A stretch of DNA of 64,000 bases from Selenomonas timonae (GTDB lineage: Bacteria; Bacillota; Negativicutes; Selenomonadales; Selenomonadaceae). Made by a program: the position numbers and the translations under genes. Location of the stretch: assembly GCF_014250475.1 (NCBI RefSeq), contig NZ_CP060204.1, positions 1,935,001 through 1,999,000 on the forward strand, in the 5' to 3' direction. Positions 8,497 through 16,931 of the stretch are shown in pieces. Position 1 is the stretch's first letter. Every line of letters begins with the position of its first letter. Below the pieces are notes generated by a model. It did no database searches, was not told the DNA's origin, and saw only the letters and a program-made list of their open reading frames with translations.

Positions 8497-10854
8497 CTAT
8501 TTCAGTTCCACAACAGTCGCTCCGGTGCCACCTTCGGAAATATCCGCAAACGCAAATGACAGTACGGAGCGATGATGTTTCAGATACTCCTGCAGCCCTT
8601 GCCGCAGGGCACCCGTACCCTTCCCGTGAATCAAAAGGATCTTGGAGAGCCCCGTGAAAACAGCGTCATCGATAAATTTTCCAAGCACGGATTCCGCTTC
8701 GGACACGGTCATGCCGCGCACATCGATCTGCGGTCGGATCTCCGCCGCTTTTCTGGAAATCGATGCCGCAATGCGCACCTTCTCCACACGCGGCTTTGGT
8801 GCTTTCCGTTTGACAAATCTGCATGCGCTCATCTTGACAATCGTGCGCAGTCCGCCCACTTGAACAGCAAGCTCGTGCCCCTGAACGGAGAGCACCGTCC
8901 CCTCCTGTGCGAGGCTGTCAATATAGACAATATCGCCGGTCTGAATGTCATCGGGGCGCACGGGTTTGCCGACCGGAGTACTGCGCACTGTATGTGCCGG
9001 AACGTACGCCTCATCCAGTCTGTTTCGGGCTTCCTGAATCGCCTTGCGGCGCTCCTTGACACCGTGATCATCGAACTGATCCTTGAGTGACTTGATCGTT
9101 TCCTCTGCGCTGCGCCGTGCCTCGCGCACGATGTTATTTGCCTCCTCGCGCGCCTTGTGCAGGAGCTCCTGCCGAGAAGCGGCAAGTGTTTCACGTTCGC
9201 TGCGCAGGCGTGCCTCGACAGCTGTTATTTCACGCTCTTTGTCATACAGTACACGATTCCTTGCCTCATAGTCCTTCTTTTCCTGTTCGAGTTCATTGAC
9301 AACGCGTTCGAAATGCGTATGCTCCTCATTGACATAGATTTCTGCACGCGCAACAATCTCCTGCGGCAAACCGAGCTGCCGACTGATCGAAAAGGCATTG
9401 CTCGCTCCCGGAATTCCGATCAGGAGGCGATAGGTCGGACGCAGCGTCTTTAAGTCGAATTCCACCGAGGCATTCTCCACGCCCGTTTGTGTGTAGGCGT
9501 AGGTCTTCAGCGCCGCATAATGCGTCGTTGCAAGAACTGCAATATCACGCTGCAAGAAGTGCTCGATAATGCTGCGCGCAAGAGCAGCACCCTCATCGGG
9601 ATCGGTGCCCGCCCCGACCTCATCCAGCAGGATCAGGTCGCCCTGCTGCGCCTTGTCGATGATGCGGACGATGTTCCTCGTATGCGCCGAGAAGGTGGAA
9701 AGGCTCTGTTCAATGCTCTGCTCGTCTCCGATATCCGCATAGATATTGGGATAGACGGGAAGTTCCGAATCCGGCGCCGTCGGCAGGAAGCAGCCAGACT
9801 GCGCCAGAAGTGCCAAGAGTCCGAGCGTCTTCATGCTCACGGTTTTGCCGCCCGTATTTGGTCCCGTAATGAGGAGTATGGAAAAGTTCTTGCCGAGCTC
9901 GATATCAATTGGTACGACCTTATCCTTTGAAAGCAGCGGATGCCGCGCCCGCTTTAATCGGACAACACCGTCCCGATTCAGCGTCGGCGGATATGCCTCC
10001 ATCTCGCGCGCAAGACCCGCACGGGCAAAGATAAGGTCAATCTCCGCGAGAATCTCACAATTTTCCGCGAGAATCGCGGCGGACTGTGCAATCTCCCCCG
10101 AGAGCTTCTGCAAGATGCGCTGAATCTCCTGCTCTCGTGCAAGCCCCATCTGCCGCACGGTATTATTCAGCTCTACCGTCGCCAACGGCTCCACGAAAAG
10201 CGTTGCACCGCTTGACGATTGATCGTGAATCACACCAGGGAAATAATTGCGGTATTCCTGTTTGACGGGAATAACGTAGCGCTCATCGCGCACGGTGACA
10301 ATCGCTTCCTGAAAATATTTCTGATTCGCCGCATCGTGCAGGATGGCGGACAGCCGATCCTTTACACGTGCCTGCGCCGTATGGAGTTCGCGCGTGATCC
10401 TGCGCAGCTCAGGGCTGGCATCATCGCGAAAATTCCCGTGCTCATCAATCGTATCCTTGAGATGACGCTCCAATGTGCCAAGGATTTCAATCGGTCTTGC
10501 CATATCCTTGAGGAGCGAAACATCCTGCACGAGATCGCGAAAAAAATATTTCACATTCCGCATGCCGCCCATTGTACTCATAATGGAACGAAGTTCATCG
10601 AGCTCGAGAACGGAGCTCATTGTCGCCTTTTTCAAGATTGCACGCAGATCGTAGATCCCTCCGAAGGGCGGCGACTGCATCTGTTGAATCTGTACCGCCT
10701 CCGCCGTTTCCGCATGGAGTCGCACGACCTCATCGTAGTTGCCGGACGGTATGACACTGCGGCAGCGCTCCTTACCGCGTACGGAGGCGGCAAATGATGC
10801 CAGCCAATTTGTGATTTTCTCGTACTCCAAGACCTTGAATGACTCAGTGTCCAT
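8497..10854 (-). CDS. mutS2: MutS2 family ATPase/endonuclease
   Basis: A 785-residue MutS2. Known roles include suppression of recombination and rescue of collided ribosomes. The N-terminal clamp/core region is followed by the MutS-type ATPase with Walker A GPNTGGKT at residues 331-338 and LLDEVGAGTDPDEGAAL further on. Next come a long charged coiled coil (about 515-640), a KOW-like segment and a C-terminal Smr domain (about 709-785) with DVRGMTVSEAE and LLIHGKGTGALR. It lacks the mismatch-recognition domain of MutS, as expected. It follows the U32 gene by 9 bp. Confidence 0.95.
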   Translation of the reverse strand: MDTESFKVLEYEKITNWLASFAASVRGKERCRSVIPSGNYDEVVRLHAETAEAVQIQQMQSPPFGGIYDLRAILKKATMSSVLELDELRSIMSTMGGMRNVKYFFRDLVQDVSLLKDMARPIEILGTLERHLKDTIDEHGNFRDDASPELRRITRELHTAQARVKDRLSAILHDAANQKYFQEAIVTVRDERYVIPVKQEYRNYFPGVIHDQSSSGATLFVEPLATVELNNTVRQMGLAREQEIQRILQKLSGEIAQSAAILAENCEILAEIDLIFARAGLAREMEAYPPTLNRDGVVRLKRARHPLLSKDKVVPIDIELGKNFSILLITGPNTGGKTVSMKTLGLLALLAQSGCFLPTAPDSELPVYPNIYADIGDEQSIEQSLSTFSAHTRNIVRIIDKAQQGDLILLDEVGAGTDPDEGAALARSIIEHFLQRDIAVLATTHYAALKTYAYTQTGVENASVEFDLKTLRPTYRLLIGIPGASNAFSISRQLGLPQEIVARAEIYVNEEHTHFERVVNELEQEKKDYEARNRVLYDKEREITAVEARLRSERETLAASRQELLHKAREEANNIVREARRSAEETIKSLKDQFDDHGVKERRKAIQEARNRLDEAYVPAHTVRSTPVGKPVRPDDIQTGDIVYIDSLAQEGTVLSVQGHELAVQVGGLRTIVKMSACRFVKRKAPKPRVEKVRIAASISRKAAEIRPQIDVRGMTVSEAESVLGKFIDDAVFTGLSKILLIHGKGTGALRQGLQEYLKHHRSVLSFAFADISEGGTGATVVELK

Positions 10855-10863
10855 AGATACCTC

Positions 10864-13371
10864 TTATAAGATTCCGCGGAAATAGTGACCGCGTGTAATA
10901 TCATTGCCCTCCTGCATACGCAGATACTGCTCATCTTCTTCCCTGAGCGGGCCTTTGTGCCGCATTGCAGCCCGATACATCCGAATAATGCCCGCCAGCT
11001 CATTGACCGGCATCCCGCGCCCCTCAATCCGCAGCGTTGCCACGCCCATATGGAGAAACTGATGCACATAGGGCAGCAGGGATAATTGCTTGCTGTTCAA
11101 GATGTGCATACGGCAAAATTGATCGGTCATCACGGGGAAATCCACGCCCTTGCGGTCACGGAGGTAAAAGTCCTGTCTGCGGCAGGGCATCGAGCATTTC
11201 CCCGTATCGAGATTCCCAAGAAAACTGCCCAGGACGCAGTACTCCGAAATCATAAGCGGGAGACGTCCGCTGACAAGAGCCGTGAGGGGCATGGGACTTG
11301 CCTTTACAAGGCGCTCCATCTGTCTGCCGTTGAGTTCGGGCGAGAGCGTTGCTTCGCCGAATCCATATGAATAGAGAAAATCCAGTGCAGACGGGTTATA
11401 GGAGATCATCGAATAATCCGCATGGAGCGTAACGTGAACGCGCTCGCGTGCAAGGAATGCCGTACCGATGTGATGGACGTGCAGCGCCGACGGCAATTTC
11501 TCTCCAAAGCACTCAAAGAGACGGATCAGAGCCGCCTGCTCGTCCCCGCGCACAATGCGGGGCGTGTTGTAGTCGATCCGCACGCCGCATTCCTGTGCAT
11601 AGTCCCATGCAGCTTCATAGTCCTTCGGATGCAATGAAATACCGCGGAGAGATTCGCCTCCGTAGAGAATGCCGTCCGCACCAGCGGCGACAGCCGCCTT
11701 CATCGCCGCCAGATCATCGACCGCAGCCATCAGCGCGGCGGGAGCTGGCAGCTCTGTTTTGTGTCTTACCGGCATTGCACTATTTTTCGCGGCAATCCGC
11801 ACGGTATCGCTTCGCTTTTGCTGAAAACGATGTATGCGAAGCTCCTCAAGTGAGGCAATGGCAGAGCGGCGCAGATTATTCAGTTCGCTGACGGGCACCA
11901 TCACAGCATCGTCCATCTCACAGGACAGTTCCGCAAGAGAAAACAGTGTTGTTCCGAGTCGTCCCATCTGTTTCTGCACAGTCTCGATGGTGAGCGGGCG
12001 GTTGTTCGCCCGCGCGACAACATAGTCACTCTCGCTGTCCACAGCGTTCCCCGCATCATCCTCAATGTGGAGGCGCAGCTTTTCTCCGAGTCTTGCGTGA
12101 AGAACGGCACGAAGCGGGATTTTTTCGCTGTGCGCAACATCATAGGAATGTCTTGCCGCATCCATGAGGTTCGCATCATAGACCTTGAATACACGGTCAT
12201 TCATATGCACCTTGCCACAGATGACGAATGACACTGTATCTCCCGCGGCGGCTTCACTGCACTCTTTTCCCTGTGCATTGTATAAATGCTCGATCTCAGC
12301 GCTGACACGGCCGCCGACCTTCACCCAAAAATCCACCTGATCTCCGATGGCGAGTTTTCTGGACAGCTTCACCGTGACACGGTGCGAACTACGGTCATAC
12401 GCAGAAACGCGCCCGATCAGGAGGCCGCGGTTGTTCGGCCGTCGATCGCTCATCATATATTTGCCTTGGCGTTTTTCCATATACGCCGTTGTAAAGTCAC
12501 GATTGAACACCTGCGCCAGATGATCGAGATCCTCTGCGTCAACGGGGGCACTCTCGCGATGGAGATAATGGTCGATCGCCTTGCGATAGGTATGCACAAT
12601 CGTTGCGACATACTCGGGGCGCTTCATGCGTCCCTCGATTTTCAGCGAATCAATGCCCGCATCAAGCAGCTCAGGGATGAGTTCGATCGTATTCAGATCG
12701 CGCGGCGAGAGAAGGAAGTTCCCTGCCGACTCCCCAAGTACATCCTTTCCATGGGCATCGACCAATGTATAGGGCAGACGACAAGGCTGCGCACAGCGCC
12801 CGCGATTGCCGCTGCGGCCGCCGATCATGCTGCTCATCAGACATTGCCCCGAGTAGCAGACGCAGAGCGCGCCATGCACGAACGACTCAATCTCAGCGCG
12901 GCTCTCTGCGCAGATGTGGCGAATCTCTGCAATGGAAAGCTCGCGCGCCAGTACGACACGCGAAAATCCAAGTTCCTCCAGCGCCCGAACACCAGCGAGA
13001 TTATGTACCGTCATCTGGGTACTCGCATGCAGCGGAAGCTGCGGAACGACCTCCTTCGCGACGCGTACAGCACCGAGATCCTGCAATAGCACAGCATCTG
13101 CGCCCACATCGTAGAGAAAGGCGAGATATTCTTTTAACCGCGGAAGTTCATCACTGTCGACAATCGTATTGACAGCAACATGTACCTGCACATTTTTGAG
13201 ATGTGCGTGCCGAATGACCTCCGCCATCTCATCCTCATCAAAATTGGAGGCATAGGCGCGTGCGCCGAACATCTTTCCAGCAAGATAAACTGCATTTGCT
13301 CCGTTTTCTACGGCAGCGAGAAATGCTTCCTTCGTTCCCGCAGGAGCGAGTAATTCAACCAATGACTTCAA
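10864..13371 (-). CDS. U32 family peptidase-like protein with DUF3656
   Basis: An 835-residue U32 protein. The N-terminal half carries family features LLAPAGTKEAFLAAVENGA, QCLMSSMIGGRSGNRGRC with CAQPCR cysteines, and DSLKIEGRMKRPEYVA. A middle DUF3656-type region (about 370-490) is followed by a second U32-like half with another cysteine pair (DTGKCSMPCRRQ) and LRIEGRGMPVNEL. Although named peptidases, several U32 proteins act in RNA hydroxylation (RlhA type) or ubiquinone hydroxylation. An Fe-S tRNA/rRNA-modifying role is possible here but not shown. The start is a TTG that overlaps the scpB stop (TTGA), so translation is probably coupled. Confidence 0.85.
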   Translation of the reverse strand: MKSLVELLAPAGTKEAFLAAVENGANAVYLAGKMFGARAYASNFDEDEMAEVIRHAHLKNVQVHVAVNTIVDSDELPRLKEYLAFLYDVGADAVLLQDLGAVRVAKEVVPQLPLHASTQMTVHNLAGVRALEELGFSRVVLARELSIAEIRHICAESRAEIESFVHGALCVCYSGQCLMSSMIGGRSGNRGRCAQPCRLPYTLVDAHGKDVLGESAGNFLLSPRDLNTIELIPELLDAGIDSLKIEGRMKRPEYVATIVHTYRKAIDHYLHRESAPVDAEDLDHLAQVFNRDFTTAYMEKRQGKYMMSDRRPNNRGLLIGRVSAYDRSSHRVTVKLSRKLAIGDQVDFWVKVGGRVSAEIEHLYNAQGKECSEAAAGDTVSFVICGKVHMNDRVFKVYDANLMDAARHSYDVAHSEKIPLRAVLHARLGEKLRLHIEDDAGNAVDSESDYVVARANNRPLTIETVQKQMGRLGTTLFSLAELSCEMDDAVMVPVSELNNLRRSAIASLEELRIHRFQQKRSDTVRIAAKNSAMPVRHKTELPAPAALMAAVDDLAAMKAAVAAGADGILYGGESLRGISLHPKDYEAAWDYAQECGVRIDYNTPRIVRGDEQAALIRLFECFGEKLPSALHVHHIGTAFLARERVHVTLHADYSMISYNPSALDFLYSYGFGEATLSPELNGRQMERLVKASPMPLTALVSGRLPLMISEYCVLGSFLGNLDTGKCSMPCRRQDFYLRDRKGVDFPVMTDQFCRMHILNSKQLSLLPYVHQFLHMGVATLRIEGRGMPVNELAGIIRMYRAAMRHKGPLREEDEQYLRMQEGNDITRGHYFRGIL

Positions 13372-14027
13372 TCCTTTGCATCGTGTGAGAACACAGAGAC
13401 ATTCTCTCCATCCGTCCCGCCATCGTCGTCCCCGTCTTCATGCTCGATGACATCTGCTGCAGCGCGCATTTCCTCGAAGAGGCGCAGCTGGTCATCGTCC
13501 AGCGTATCCTTGACATCGTCCATCTCCGGGAGTTCAGGAAGATCCGCAATCTGCTCGAGCCCGAATGCGCGCAGGAACAAATCCGTCGTTCCGTAGAGAA
13601 TCGGACGCCCGATCACCTGCTTGCGCCCCATTTCACAGATCAGCTCGAGTTCGAGCAGCCGTCCAATGGAACGCTCAGCGCGCACCCCACGGATATGCTC
13701 CACTTCCTGCTTTGTGATCGGCTGCTTATACGCAATGATGGAAAGCGTCTCCATTGCCGAAGACGAGAGTGTCGGCTGCACCTTTTCGGACAGCTTCTTC
13801 ACCCACGGAAAGGCGTTTGGATGTGTCACGAGCTGATAGCCACCTGCCGATCTTCGCAGAAAGATGCCGCTCCCGCGCTCCGAAAGGATATGTTCCAGCT
13901 CGGTTAGTGTTTCCTGCACTTCCCACTCGGGTGTCTCAATGATTTCAGCGAGTTTCGGTACGGAGAGCGGAATTCCAGCAGCGAACAGAACGGCTTCCAA
14001 TATGCCCGCCCGATTAAGAGACTGCAC
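13368..14027 (-). CDS. scpB: Segregation and condensation protein B
   Basis: A 219-residue ScpB, the winged-helix kleisin partner that binds ScpA in the SMC condensin complex. Recognisable stretches are LEAVLFAAGIPLSV near the start, METLSIIAYKQPITKQEVEHI and GRPILYGTTDLFLRAFGL. The acidic tail (about 170-219) is typical. The open frame extends upstream, but the GTG at 14027 is preceded by AAAGGAGGGG at proper spacing and gives the usual start. It overlaps scpA by 14 bp. Confidence 0.95.
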   Translation of the reverse strand: MQSLNRAGILEAVLFAAGIPLSVPKLAEIIETPEWEVQETLTELEHILSERGSGIFLRRSAGGYQLVTHPNAFPWVKKLSEKVQPTLSSSAMETLSIIAYKQPITKQEVEHIRGVRAERSIGRLLELELICEMGRKQVIGRPILYGTTDLFLRAFGLEQIADLPELPEMDDVKDTLDDDQLRLFEEMRAAADVIEHEDGDDDGGTDGENVSVFSHDAKD

Positions 14028-14742
14028 GGCTCCCCTCCTTTGCCGAAATGACGATTTCATAGTAGAGATGTTCCTGGGAGATATAGACCATCTGCATTTT
14101 TGCAAGTTCCAAAAGTGCCAAAAAGGCGGACAGAAGCTCCTCGCGCGTTCCCGTTGGAAACGCCTCATTCAATTTGATTCTGCCGTTCCTGTGCCTGAGC
14201 AGCTCGAGAATATCCGTCATCTTGTCCTGCACGCGATATTCCTCTGCCGATACAACAACGGCGGGAATCACAGGCTCTTCTCGTACGCGTTGCACATCCG
14301 CAAAGATGCGCATAAGAGCCTCTGCTGAAAGCCCCATAATCGGCAGCCGATGTGCGGGGAGCGGCATCGGCGCGCGCTCCACATACGGGCTCTGGGCATC
14401 GTTCAGGAAGAATAGTATGGACGAGACCTCCTTGAACCGACGATATTCAAGCAGCCGCTCCACAAGCTCCATGCGCGGATCTTCCTCCTGATCTTCCGCT
14501 GCATCGCTCTTCGGCAGCAGCATACGCGATTTGATCCGCAGGAGCGTCGCCGCCATCACGAGAAATTCGCTTGCATATTCAATATCAAATTGATACAACG
14601 TATCGATGTGGTCCAGATATTGACGCGTCAAATCCGCAATAGGGATGTCATAGAGATCAATTTTATTCTTTTCGATCAGATGCATGAGCAGATCCATCGG
14701 TCCCTCAAACGCATCCAATTTGACAAGATAATCTGCCGCCAT
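14014..14742 (-). CDS. scpA: Segregation and condensation protein A (kleisin)
   Basis: A 242-residue ScpA kleisin that bridges the SMC heads. The start shows LDAFEGPMDLLMHLIEKNK and DIPIADLTRQYLD, both family hallmarks, followed by MAATLLRIKSRMLLP. The C-terminal winged helix ends near LAKMQMVYISQEHLYYEI. It is encoded in the same run as scpB and smc, so all subunits of the complex appear to share one transcription unit. The start lies 8 bp after the M50 protease gene. Confidence 0.95.
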   Translation of the reverse strand: MAADYLVKLDAFEGPMDLLMHLIEKNKIDLYDIPIADLTRQYLDHIDTLYQFDIEYASEFLVMAATLLRIKSRMLLPKSDAAEDQEEDPRMELVERLLEYRRFKEVSSILFFLNDAQSPYVERAPMPLPAHRLPIMGLSAEALMRIFADVQRVREEPVIPAVVVSAEEYRVQDKMTDILELLRHRNGRIKLNEAFPTGTREELLSAFLALLELAKMQMVYISQEHLYYEIVISAKEGSRAVS

Positions 14743-14750
14743 AGACAGTC

Positions 14751-15380
14751 CTAGAACAAGAGCGCACTGCCGATCGCACTGTATACGCCGTATACCAGCC
14801 GAAACAGCGGCATGAGGACAACACTCAGCAGAGGTGTTGCAATGAACACAATCATAATGAGCAGACTGTAGCGCTCAATTGCCTGATAGCGATAGGCGAG
14901 ATCCGGCGGCAGAAGGTTGCGCACAATATGCGAGCCGTCCAGCGGCGGAATCGGAAGCATATTGAAGATTGCAAAGTTGACGTTGTAGACAAAGATCATC
15001 TGTATGATCCCGTATGTAATCGGTGAAACATCGATATTATGCGAGCGAATGAAGAGGATCATATAGAAGGCAATAAATCCAAGCAGCAGATTCATCGCAG
15101 GCCCGGCAACAGACACTAGAATATCATCCCGACGCGGCTGACGAAAATTGCTTGGATTCACCATGACAGGCTTTGCCCATCCAAAACGGACGAGAAAGAG
15201 CATGATGAGGCCAATGGGATCGATATGCGCGCGCGGGTCGAGTGTCAGGCGTCCCATCAGGCGCGGTGTGAAGTCTCCGAGTGAGACAGCAGCTCGCGCA
15301 TGCGCATACTCGTGAAAGGTCATGGCAATGATGAGCCCGGGGATTCCGAGCAACATCTCTTCAAAGTTAAATCCGAACAT
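14751..15380 (-). CDS. Site-2 protease family (M50) membrane zinc metalloprotease
   Basis: A 209-residue polytopic membrane protein of the short M50 group (YwhC-like). The zinc site HEYAH (H23, E24, H27) lies in the first half, and the third ligand motif PIPPLDGSH is around residues 142-150. Four or more hydrophobic segments are visible, including GLIIAMTFHE, a MIIFVYNVNF region and YSLLIMIVFIATPLLSVVL. No PDZ domain is present. The substrate cannot be told from sequence. It sits between the NUDIX gene and scpA. Confidence 0.88.
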   Translation of the reverse strand: MFGFNFEEMLLGIPGLIIAMTFHEYAHARAAVSLGDFTPRLMGRLTLDPRAHIDPIGLIMLFLVRFGWAKPVMVNPSNFRQPRRDDILVSVAGPAMNLLLGFIAFYMILFIRSHNIDVSPITYGIIQMIFVYNVNFAIFNMLPIPPLDGSHIVRNLLPPDLAYRYQAIERYSLLIMIVFIATPLLSVVLMPLFRLVYGVYSAIGSALLF

Positions 15381-15396
15381 ATATTTCTCCCACTCG

Positions 15397-15942
15397 TCAG
15401 ATGCTTAGGCGTTCTTCTGCCATCAACAAGGAAATGATGGTCTTGGAGTCGATGATCTCCCCCGTCTTCACCATTGAAAGAGCCTCGGTAAACGGCATTT
15501 GAACGACATTAACAAACTCATCATCATCCGTATGCTGCTCGCCGACTGAGAGTTTACGCGCAAGATAGAGATGAATGTATTCGTTGGAAAAGCCCACCGT
15601 TGTTGCAATGGTCGTCAGCTTCTCATACTGCTCTGCCGTATAGCCTGTCTCCTCCGACAGCTCGCGGCGTGCACAGTGCAGGGGATCCTCCCCCTCCATA
15701 TCAAGCTTTCCTGCGGGCACCTCGAGCGTGACCTTCCCGATGGGATAGCGAAACTGCCGCACCAGAATCACATTGCCGTTCGGCAGCACGGGGAGCACCG
15801 CCGCCGCGCCGGGGTGGTGAATCCACTCGCGTACGGACTCCTTCCCGTTCGGCAGACGCACCATATCACGGCGTACATGGAGCAACGTGCCGTCAAAGAT
15901 ATGCTCACCGCTGCACTTTGTTTCTATAAGATCCTCATACAT
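15397..15942 (-). CDS. NUDIX hydrolase, ADP-ribose pyrophosphatase type
   Basis: A 181-residue NUDIX enzyme. The Nudix box is visible from GKLDMEGED through CARRELSEETGY, with the preceding RQFRYPIGKVTLEVPAG typical of ADP-ribose pyrophosphatases. It probably splits ADP-ribose into AMP and ribose 5-phosphate. A longer frame reaches into ftsY, but the ATG at 15942 follows an AGGGGGA site and gives the usual MYEDLIE-type start. The gene lies 34 bp after the ftsY stop. Confidence 0.88.
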   Translation of the reverse strand: MYEDLIETKCSGEHIFDGTLLHVRRDMVRLPNGKESVREWIHHPGAAAVLPVLPNGNVILVRQFRYPIGKVTLEVPAGKLDMEGEDPLHCARRELSEETGYTAEQYEKLTTIATTVGFSNEYIHLYLARKLSVGEQHTDDDEFVNVVQMPFTEALSMVKTGEIIDSKTIISLLMAEERLSI

Positions 15943-15976
15943 GGCGGATCCCCCTTTCATCCACATACCACCTGCG

Positions 15977-16912
15977 TTATTCTTCCGTCTCATCCGCACG
16001 CTTGACAAACAGTGCGCTCACAAAATCCTCCGCATGGAAGGGGCGCAGATCGTCCATCCCTTCGCCGACACCGATCCACTTGATCGGGATGGACAGCTGG
16101 GACTTGATGCCGATTGTTACGCCGCCCTTTGCCGTTCCGTCGAGTTTCGTAAGCACGACGCCGGAAACAGGTGCAGCCTGCGTGAAGAGCTCTGCCTGAC
16201 TAATCGCGTTCTGCCCCGTGCCGGCGTCGAGTACGAGCAGCGTCTCATGCGGTGCCCCCGGGATCTCACGTCCGATCACACGATAGATTTTCTCGAGTTC
16301 CTGCATGAGGTTGGACTTTGTCTGAAGCCTCCCCGCCGTATCGACAATGACAATGTCAATATTGCGCGCCTTTGCCGCCTGCATAGCATCAAAGACAACA
16401 GCAGCAGGATCCGATCCTTCGCCGTGCTTTATCACCTGTGCGTCCGCACGCTTGCCCCAGATCTCGAGCTGATCGATGGCGGCGGCGCGGAAGGTGTCCG
16501 CTGCCGCGAGCAGCACCGATTTCCCTTGTCTGCGGTAGTAGGCGCTCAGCTTCCCGATGGTCGTCGTCTTACCGACGCCATTCGTTCCAACAACGAGCAG
16601 CACCGTCGTCCCCTGCTCCGCCATATGGAATGTATTCTCTCCTGATTCCAGGATCTGTACGATCTCCTTTTCCAAAAAGGGGATCAGATCCTCGGGCGTG
16701 CGTATTTCCTTCTGCTTGATCCCCCTACGCACTGCTGCAATGAGCGTCTCCGTCGTCTTAACGCCGACATCCGCCATCAGCAGCGTCTCCTCGAGATCGT
16801 CGATCAGCTCATCGTCAATATCGGCATATCCGATGATGAGGCGTTCAATATTATGCGTGAAGTTCTCCCGCGTCTTCGTCAGACCTTTTTTCAGTCGATC
16901 AAAGAATCCCAC
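15977..16912 (-). CDS. ftsY: Signal recognition particle receptor FtsY
   Basis: A 311-residue FtsY, the SRP receptor GTPase that docks nascent membrane proteins at the inner membrane. The N-domain begins GFFDRLKKGLTKTRENF. The G-domain has the P-loop GTNGVGKTT, then DTFRAAAIDQLE, DTAGRLQTK and LTKLDGTAKGG. The long acidic A-domain of enterobacterial FtsY is absent, as in Gram-positive relatives. I chose the GTG at 16912 because AAAGGAG precedes it at good spacing; an ATG 14 codons upstream lies inside smc. Confidence 0.95.
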   Translation of the reverse strand: MGFFDRLKKGLTKTRENFTHNIERLIIGYADIDDELIDDLEETLLMADVGVKTTETLIAAVRRGIKQKEIRTPEDLIPFLEKEIVQILESGENTFHMAEQGTTVLLVVGTNGVGKTTTIGKLSAYYRRQGKSVLLAAADTFRAAAIDQLEIWGKRADAQVIKHGEGSDPAAVVFDAMQAAKARNIDIVIVDTAGRLQTKSNLMQELEKIYRVIGREIPGAPHETLLVLDAGTGQNAISQAELFTQAAPVSGVVLTKLDGTAKGGVTIGIKSQLSIPIKWIGVGEGMDDLRPFHAEDFVSALFVKRADETEE

Positions 16913-16931
16913 AATAGCTCCTTTCTGCTTT